A stretch of DNA of 64,000 nucleotides from Hemileia vastatrix (taxonomy: Eukaryota > Basidiomycota > Pucciniomycetes > Pucciniales > Zaghouaniaceae), in NCBI GenBank assembly GCA_030280995.1, contig JASXTE010000016.1, positions 25,009,501 through 25,073,500 on the forward strand, written 5' to 3'. The notes beneath the pieces are model-generated. The model worked only from the letters and a program-made list of their open reading frames with translations, did no database searches and was not told where the DNA came from. A program made the translations under genes and the position numbers. Shown piece by piece: positions 57,402 through 64,000 of the stretch (positions are counted from its first letter, which is position 1; the number at the start of each line of letters is the position of its first letter).

Positions 57402-58200
57402 ATTCCAGTTGTTTGTCATGAACCTTGGCAACTCAAGCCAATTCCAATTCCTGCTGCTCTTAAAGATGATTATATTGAAGTTGTTAGAGAAAGGATTAGG
57501 ACTGGACTTTATGAACAATCTTCATCAAGTTATTCAAGTCCAGTTTTCTGTATCAAGAAGCCTAATTGAAAGCTTAGAGTGGTTCATGATCTTAGGGAAT
57601 TGAATAGGGTGACTATAAAAGATGCTGATATTCCTCCAAGTGCAGTGGAATTTGTTGATGCTTTTTCTGGAAGGGTATGTTATGGTTTGGGTGATATTAT
57701 GGGGGGCTATGATGAAAGGGAATTACATCCGGATTCAAGACCTCTGACATCTTTTGATACTCCTCTTGGACGGTTACAGCTGACTAGATTTCCTCAAGGT
57801 GCTACTAATTCTGTTGCTGTTTATCAAGCACAAATGGCTTGGATTCTTCAAGATGAAATTCCACAGTATGCTGGTATATTTATTGATGATGGTGGAATTA
57901 CAGGTCCTTCAACTGATTATGATAAGGAAGTGTTGGAGGAGAATCTGGGTATTAGGATGTTTATTTGGGAGTATGCAGTAACTTTGGAAAGGATTTTGTT
58001 TAGGATTGGAGATGCTGGTTTAACTATTTCGGGTTCTAAATTTTCTTGTTGTGTTCCAGCTTTAGTGATTTTTGGTCATGTGGTGTGTAGGGAAGGCTGA
58101 ATTATGTCAAAGAAGAAAGTCAACAAAATTCAATCTTGGCCAAGACCTAGAAACACTACTGAAGTTAGAGGATTTTTGGGAGTATGTGTTTATTAGGGAA
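57402..58200 (+). pseudogene. D reverse transcriptase, main part
   Basis: This continues from 38977: IPVVCHEPWQLKPIPIPAAL, then SSSYSSPVFCIKK, a TGA at about 57567 in place of the Gly or Asn codon, then KLRVVHDLRELNRVTIKDA. It goes on with FPQGATNSVAVYQAQMAWIL, the catalytic GIFIDDGGITG box (about 57878) and GHVVCREG. A TGA at 58098 and a deletion near 58190 (CVYxxIF region shortened to CVY, stop) break the thumb. Confidence 0.86.
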
Positions 58201-58965
58201 TTATCATTATTGGCTGCTCCATTGAGAAGGTTAACTAGGAAGGATTCTGATTGGGATTGGGATGAAGCTTGTGAAGAAGCTTTTGTTAAGTTGAAGAAGG
58301 TGGTTGGTGAAGATGTTATTCTTCATAAGTTGGATTATGGTGAAGGAGCTGGTAGGATTTATTTAGTTGTTGATTCTAGTCAGCTGGCTGCTGGTGCAGT
58401 GCTTTCTCAGATGGATAAGGGTGGTTATATTAGACCAGTTAGGTATGAATCTGTAGTTTTTACTGAGGTGGAATAAAGATATTCATAACCAAAGTTGGAA
58501 TTCTGTGGTGTGGCAAAAATTTTAAAGAAACTTCAAAATTTCTTATGGGGTCAAAATTTTGACCTTCAAGTGGATGCTAAATCTTTAATTCAGATGATTA
58601 ATTCACCTAGTTTACCTCATTCTCCAATGACTAGGTGGGTAGCTTTTATTCAACATTTTTCATTTGATTTAGTGCACAGGCTTGGAAAATCTTTCACTAT
58701 GCCTGATGTATTGTCAAGAAGACCACTTACAGTAGATGATTCCAATTTAGAAGAGTTTGATGAAGATATACTTATAATCAAGGCCAGTACCAAGGGTGCT
58801 GAGGACTTTCCATACCTCCCCCATGAGGTTAAACTGGCTGTTTATATTTTTGTTGAACTTGATGAAGTTGATGATCTTGTTGATCATGAGGTTTTGTTGA
58901 TGAGCATGGTGTGGTTGTTTTGGATAATTGTAAGTTGGTTAATGGTGTTTATGTTTGGGATCTGA
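58201..58965 (+). pseudogene. D RNase H and connector
   Basis: It contains LAAPLRRLTRKDSDWDWDEA, LVVDSSQLAAGAV, a stop at 58474, then KLEFCGVAKILKKLQ, LQVDAKSLIQM and HRLGKSFTMPDVLSRRPL. All acidic residues of RNase H are present, unlike B. An acidic connector follows (EFDEDILIIKASTKGAEDFP) to about 58965, where the frame becomes unreliable. Confidence 0.8.
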
Positions 58966-60399
58966 AGGAGGATATTGTAGCATAGAAAAATGTTTGAATG
59001 AGGTAGATTATGTGAATTTCAGCAAACAGCCAAATGCTCAGAGAATGATTTCTCATTCACAAGTAAGAGATATTGGGGACAGGGAGGTTCCTTTTGATGT
59101 TATATTATTGGATTTTTCTGAAGAAATTTGGGGCCAGACTGGGTTTTATTTTTAAATGGTGAAATATTTGTTGACTCTGGGAAAACCAGAAGAATGTGAT
59201 GAAGCTGAATGGGTGGCTATCAAAAAGAAGTCACCTGGTTTTTATTTATCTGGTAGAAGTTTATGAAAAGAAGACATCCAAATCCTCAAGTTGTTGTATC
59301 TCAAAGAAAAGGTCAAGAATTGGTGATTGAATCTCTTCATGAAGATTTAGGGCATAGGGGATTTGGAGAAACTTATAAGTGGATTTCTGATAGATTTTGG
59401 TTGCCTGGAATGAACATGGCTGTTAGATCTTGGGTTCAGTCATCTGAAGAATGTCAGATAAGAAGTTATTTAAGGCCAAAAGAAACTGGAAATGCTACTG
59501 GTGAAAATACTATCTATGGACGGGTTAGTTTGGATGCTGTTCATATCAAGGAAGGTAAATATAAGTACTTGATTGTGGCAAGGGATGATTTGTCTGGTTG
59601 GGTTGAGGCTGTCCCTCTTATTATTTTATCTGCTAAAAATGTAGCAGAATTTTTGATGAAGGAATGAGTGTATAGGTATGGTGTTATGAAGTTGGTAACT
59701 GTTGATGGTGGATCCAAGTTTGGTGCAGACTTCAAGGAAGCTGTTTCAAAAATTGTCTCAAAGTTTAGGGTTGTGACTTCATATTATCCTGAAGCAGATG
59801 GAATGGTTGAAAGGTGGCATCAAGTTATTAAGGATGCTTTAGTTAAAATGTGTGGAAAAAGTGCTGAAAAGTGGAGGCATTATTTACCCCTTGTTTTATT
59901 TTCTGACAGGGTTACCACCAAGAGGACAACTGGTTATTCTCCTTATGAATTAGTTTTTGGTCAGAAAGCTGCTTTACTAGTTGATCTTGAAGCTCAATCT
60001 TATCTTGGTGTTGACTATGATGTAGTCAAAACTACTGAAGATTTGCTCTGTGCTAGAATGCAACAGTTAGACAAGAAGGAGGAATATTTAGAAAAGGCAT
60101 ACAATAGGATGATCAAGATCAGGGATCAGTGTGTCAGGTATTGGGATCAAAGGTTGGCTCATAGACTCAGGAAGCCTTTGAGGCCTGGTGATATGGTGTT
60201 GGTGTATAATAGGAGTTTGGAAAGTCAGTGGGGGAAAATGTTTGCTGATAGATGGAAAGGACCATATAGGATTAGAGAACAGGTTTCTGGCGGTTCATAT
60301 GTTTTGGAAGAATTGGATGGTGTTATCTTAAATAAGAGGTTAACTGCTGATCAAATGAAGAAGTTTGACCCTAGGGGCACAAAGAATGCTGAAGTTTGA
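58966..60399 (+). pseudogene. D integrase
   Basis: The N-terminal connector is in 58955-59155 and the main frame from 59263. The zinc domain is SLHEDLGHRGFGET...SSEECQIRS, with the first Cys of the pair missing as in B. Catalytic residues are Asp in SLDAVHIKEG (about 59530), Asp in TVDGGSKF (about 59701) and Glu in EADGMVERWHQ (about 59801). A TGA at 59665 falls where B has Trp (KEW). The end has WKGPYRIREQVSGGSYVLEE and MKKFDPRGTKNAEV to 60399. There is no chromodomain. The core is open from 59668 to the end. Confidence 0.86.
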
Positions 60400-61975
60400 A
60401 TCCGAAATGAGGATAAACTACAACATCAATCTTTTAGGAAATCTCACTGTCTTTCAAAAAATCAATCGTTACTTCAATTTTAAAATTTTATTATGTGGTG
60501 AAAATATGAGGGGAAAACAAATTTTTTTACAAGTGTTCACAGGGGAACCTTCTAGATTTTATATTGGCAAGTTTGGGGGTAATTGATGAGTTGGCAGCTC
60601 TATTCACAATTACCCCATAATGTTCGTTTCCAACCCTTCTATGTTTATAGTTGAATCCTAGCTTTGTTTTTTGTTATATACGTAGTCCTCTATGACTTTA
60701 AACTGGAACCTTACGTTGAAACAGCACAATCTTTTGGAAGTCTGGATTTAAGAATTTTGTTTTGTTTAATTTTTTTCTTGTATTGGGGTGGATGATAACT
60801 TGTGGTCTCCAATCATTTTTACAAATTGGAGGGAGCCCACCCAGTGATCATTAGTTTGTTTTATTGATTTTCATTAAATTATCATTTTTCAAATCTTCAA
60901 ATTTTCAAAATTTAATTTTAAAAAAAAAAAAATTATTTTCAAAATTTAATTTTCAAAAAAAAAATTATTAATTTCAAAAATATTTTGTTTTCAAAAATTT
61001 CATTTTATGTTATATTTTTTATTTTTATTTCCTCTGTATCCAAAATCAAGGTGCACTTGGATGTGGGTATGATGTCAGGGGTTTGGCTCATCCAAATGGC
61101 TGGGGGACATCTTTTATTATTATTATTTTTTATTTATCTTTAATTTTATTTCTCTTTTTCTTTTATTATATATTTATTTTATTTATTCTGCTAGTCCATT
61201 TAGACTTAAAACTGAAATTCTTTTCAACATCATTTATGATTGGTCCTAAACTTCAAGACTGTGGAAAACTGAAGATGTCAAAAAAACTAAGAATTATAAA
61301 GGTCAAAATTTGAGGAGGATTTCTTTTAGTTAGAAGTGTTCATTGGGGAACCCTCTAGATTTAATATTGGAAAGTTTTGGGGTAATTGATGAGTAGGCAA
61401 CTCTATACACAATTACACCACAAAGTTTGTTTATATGCTTTAATGTTTATAGATTGATCTCTAGAATTGGTTTTGTGATGCAGGTGGAAGTCTTTTAAGA
61501 CTATAAACTGGTGATTTTTGCGCTTGATGACTCAAGAAAATTTAAGTGAAGGTCGTTTTTGGAAATTGGAGGACCTCATGGCAATGTCCAGATCATTGCA
61601 GTTCTGGCTCAGTGGAGATGAAAGCCCACTCTCTAAATTTTATTTTCTGTAGTTGGTGATTTTGGAAATTGGAGGACCTCATGGCAATGTCCAGATCATT
61701 GCAGTTCTGGCTCAGTGGAGATGAAAGCCCACTCTCTTAATTTTTTTTTTGTTGGAGGTAAATGGTAGAGGAGTTTGGAGGACCTCATGGCAGTGTCTAG
61801 ATCATTGCAGTTCTATCTCAGAAGGGTTTAAAGCCTACTCTTTCATACTCAGCGGATTGAAGCATTAAAAATCAAGTGGAGTCAACTTTAGAAGCAAACT
61901 TTTTATTGAAATGATGGTGGAAAAGTTTTTATGTGATTCAGAATAGAATGGGGACATTCCATATTGGAGGGAGGA
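60400..61975 (+). other. D post-pol noncoding region with stem-loops and repeats, no antisense gene
   Basis: It holds two copies of the conserved stem-loop unit (60576-60616 and 61379-61419) and reverse copies of the AGTTTAAAGTC motif (about 60690 and 61488). It also holds AT-rich tracts (60900-61030 and 61110-61190) and a three-copy tandem repeat (61561-61842). B has about 2.8 kb of antisense genes in the matching place; here none is left. The polypurine tract GGAGGGAGGA lies at 61966-61975. Confidence 0.75.
61561..61842 (+). repeat. Three-copy tandem repeat (about 105-bp period)
   Basis: Copies start at about 61561, 61664 and 61770. Each has GGAGGACCTCATGGCAATGT, then GATCATTGCAGTTCT and a CAGTGGAGATGAAAGCCCAC-like end. 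The third is more diverged. Confidence 0.85.
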
Positions 61976-63295
61976 TGTGGCATTTCAAATCTGGGTAGGC
62001 TACTTAGGTGAAAATTTGATTGGACCTTGGTTGGAAGAGAATCATGGTGTTAGCAGGTGTTAATTTGGTTGAAGGAATTTAACTGGTTTTTTTTTTTTTT
62101 TTTTTTTTTTGGAGGATTTATGGTGATTTTTTTGGAGGATTTATGGTGTTTTGGAATGGATATATGTTGGTATTCCTATTGTTATTTGATGGTTTCATGG
62201 ATTGGGTATTGGTTTTACTTGATTTTCTAGGGCTCTCTTGGTAATTTTGGTGGATGCAGTGTGCTCATAGAGTAGCCATTTTTTTTCTGGTGCGCTCTGG
62301 TGCTCTCTGGTTTGCTCCGGTAATTTTCCAGAGCAAAAGCGAAGTCACTGTGGCAAAGTTGGTCACTGCAGAAAAGTCTAGGCACTGTGGCAAAGTTTGG
62401 TCACTGCAGAAAAGTCTGGGAACTGTGGCAAAGTTTGGTCACTGTAGAAAAGTCTTATCACCAGTGCAAAGTTTGTTCACTGCAGAAAAGTCTGGGCACT
62501 GTGGCAAAGTTTGGTCACTGTAGAAAAGTCTGATCACCAGTGCAAAGTTTGGTCAATGTGCAAAAAGGTTGGCTATTGTGGCTAAATTTGGTTAGAAAGT
62601 TATTATGCTTACTAGATCAATAGTTTACTGTAGATCATATGCATGTAGCATAATGTTGGAAAGGTCTGGATCGGGAGAATCAAATGGGGGAGGGGAGAAT
62701 CTTAGTCTTCTACATGTTTTTTGTCTTTTAGTTTTGATAATTAACAATATTTAACATATAATAACAATTATAATAAAAAATATCAACATATACGGTACCA
62801 TTGGATAGCTCTCATCCTTGTAGACTCAAAATTATTTCTTTTCTAATAAAATTTATAAAATTAAAATATAATAAAGAACACTCATTAATTTTGGTGGGAA
62901 ACTGGGTAAATCTGGGGCAGACCTTTAATAAGGCACCTTTGAACAGATCGTCCCAAGGGTAGTTTCTGGGGTACTTTACTTTACTTTTCAGTCTCTGGGG
63001 AAAGTGTTGCGGCTTGTTTTAAGTAATTGCTGTTACTTGTATCAGTGTAATCTGGTATTAGGTATTTGTTTTTTGGGTGTAATCATCTATTGCACTTATT
63101 TTTTTCCATATTATAGGTTTCCAACACTTTCAAAGTCTTTCTCTCAGATTTTCAACTTATCAAACTCTTCAAGCAGATATTCAAGCTTAGTTAATTGAAT
63201 ATTATGTTTACTTAGAGGGACAGGGATTTCTTTTTGTTTTTCTAACTCCCTTGGATTCTGCCTGCAGCAAGGTGACTGTAGGAGTCTACTCTACA
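61976..63295 (+). repeat. D 3' LTR (1320 bp)
   Basis: It starts TGTGGCATTTC and ends TCTACTCTACA, then the target copy ACGT. It is 40 bp shorter than the 5' LTR, partly because the ATTT tract is replaced by a plain T-run (62089-62110) and the tandem array differs in places. Confidence 0.9.
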
Positions 63296-63299
63296 ACGT

Positions 63300-64000
63300 T
63301 ATGGTAAGGTAAACTCTTACAGTCGCCTTGCTGTAAGCAGAATCCGGAGGAGATGTGTGGATTTAGCTGAAAACCCCGTCCTTCCAATAAAAATAACAAA
63401 ATGGGAATTCTAAATCACTAAGCTAACCAGTCTACTTGGTTCTGATTGATGAAAATAATGAAGCTCTAAAATAATTAACGCATATTGAGATTTAAAGAAA
63501 TTGGCTGTTGATAAAAGAAATACTGATAACAACAATTAAGGTGTACCAGTGAAAGATCTGAAAAGATTGACTTTTATGTTTTTATAATAATTTGAATTTT
63601 TATGAGACAGCAATAATCAAGTCCCAGCAATGAAGACCTTTCTAAAGATACCCTGTATGAAGTGTGATTTAAATTGTTGAGTTGTATTTCTAAAATGTTA
63701 TATATAAAATATAAAGTTATAAGGGTATTACAATTTATTTAATTTGTTGAGTAATAAAAAATGAGACTGTGGTAGTTAAAGATTAAGCTGTATGATGTTC
63801 CCCTCTCTCAATTTCGAGTTTGAGAAGCGCTTAAGTATTCCTAGTCACGTGCCTAAGTTTTCCCCTCCAGAGCTCTTCCAGAGTCAATCCGGAGCCCGTA
63901 AGGAGTCTGTACGGAGTCCGTACGGAGTCCGTCCGGACTTCCGGACTCAATTAGAACCTTAAAACTATAATAAAAAATCTAGAAAAATTACACATAATAG
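63300..64000 (+). repeat. Second G copy, cut by the window end
   Basis: It starts TATGGTAAGGTAAACTC right after the D target copy and follows 44287 onward with few differences. It includes the GGAGTCCGTACGGAGTCCGT-type repeats (about 63890-63950). D inserted at its left edge. Confidence 0.8.

Larger units (their letters stand above)
34224..63295 (+). mobile_element. D: Ty3/gypsy element of the B group, gag-deleted, split by E
   Basis: LTRs at 34224-35583 and 61976-63295 are flanked by ACAT (34220-34223) and ACGT (63296-63299), a 4-bp target duplication with one CpG transition. The inside has a primer site, the gag C-terminal part only, protease, duplicated linker, RT (split at 38977/57402), RNase H, integrase and post-pol repeats, but no antisense gene. 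It lacks about 1 kb of gag compared with B. Many stops are present. Confidence 0.9.

Overview
The window is fungal repeat DNA. It is AT-rich and is made almost entirely of Ty3/gypsy-type LTR retrotransposons inserted inside one another. I found no convincing host gene, tRNA, rRNA or CRISPR array. Support for a fungus comes from short introns (about 53-68 nt, GTAAGT donors), chromodomain gypsy elements and fungal-type Cys-rich proteins. The gag and integrase style of two elements resembles, from memory only and with no search, retroelements of rust fungi (Pucciniales). The organism call is therefore tentative.

I name the elements A1, A2, B, C, D, E, F, G and H. Left nest: A1 (+) runs from before base 1 to 34100. 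A2 (+, 2935-15424) is inserted in A1's antisense gene with a 4-bp target duplication. A1's 3' LTR (17761-34100) is itself split by a solo B-type LTR (17809-18901) and by a diverged solo LTR C (19679-33623). C is in turn split by a complete element B on the minus strand (19997-33020). Right nest: D (+, 34224-63295) is split at its reverse transcriptase by E (+, 38978-57396). E is split in its integrase by a solo LTR-like insert G (44287-45405), and in its antisense gene by F (+, 47352-56203). A small piece, H (34105-34190), is a remnant of another E-type antisense gene and is the host of A1. A second G copy starts at 63300 and runs off the window.

F is the youngest and best preserved: its LTRs are both 1177 bp and about 1% different, and its gag-pol frame carries only two stops. 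B is fairly well kept. A1, A2, D and E carry many stops and frameshifts and look dead.

The most notable feature is a set of spliced genes, antisense to pol, lying between integrase and the 3' LTR in three element families (A, B and E). They encode Cys-rich, zinc-cluster-like proteins. In A and B there are two such genes in the same order. Other signals that ordinary annotation misses are a covarying stem-loop repeated in the post-pol region of B and D, a duplicated conserved block between protease and reverse transcriptase in B and D, a GC-rich patch shared in opposite orientation by the B/C LTRs and the B antisense gene, and a link between target-duplication length (4 versus 5 bp) and integrase type.
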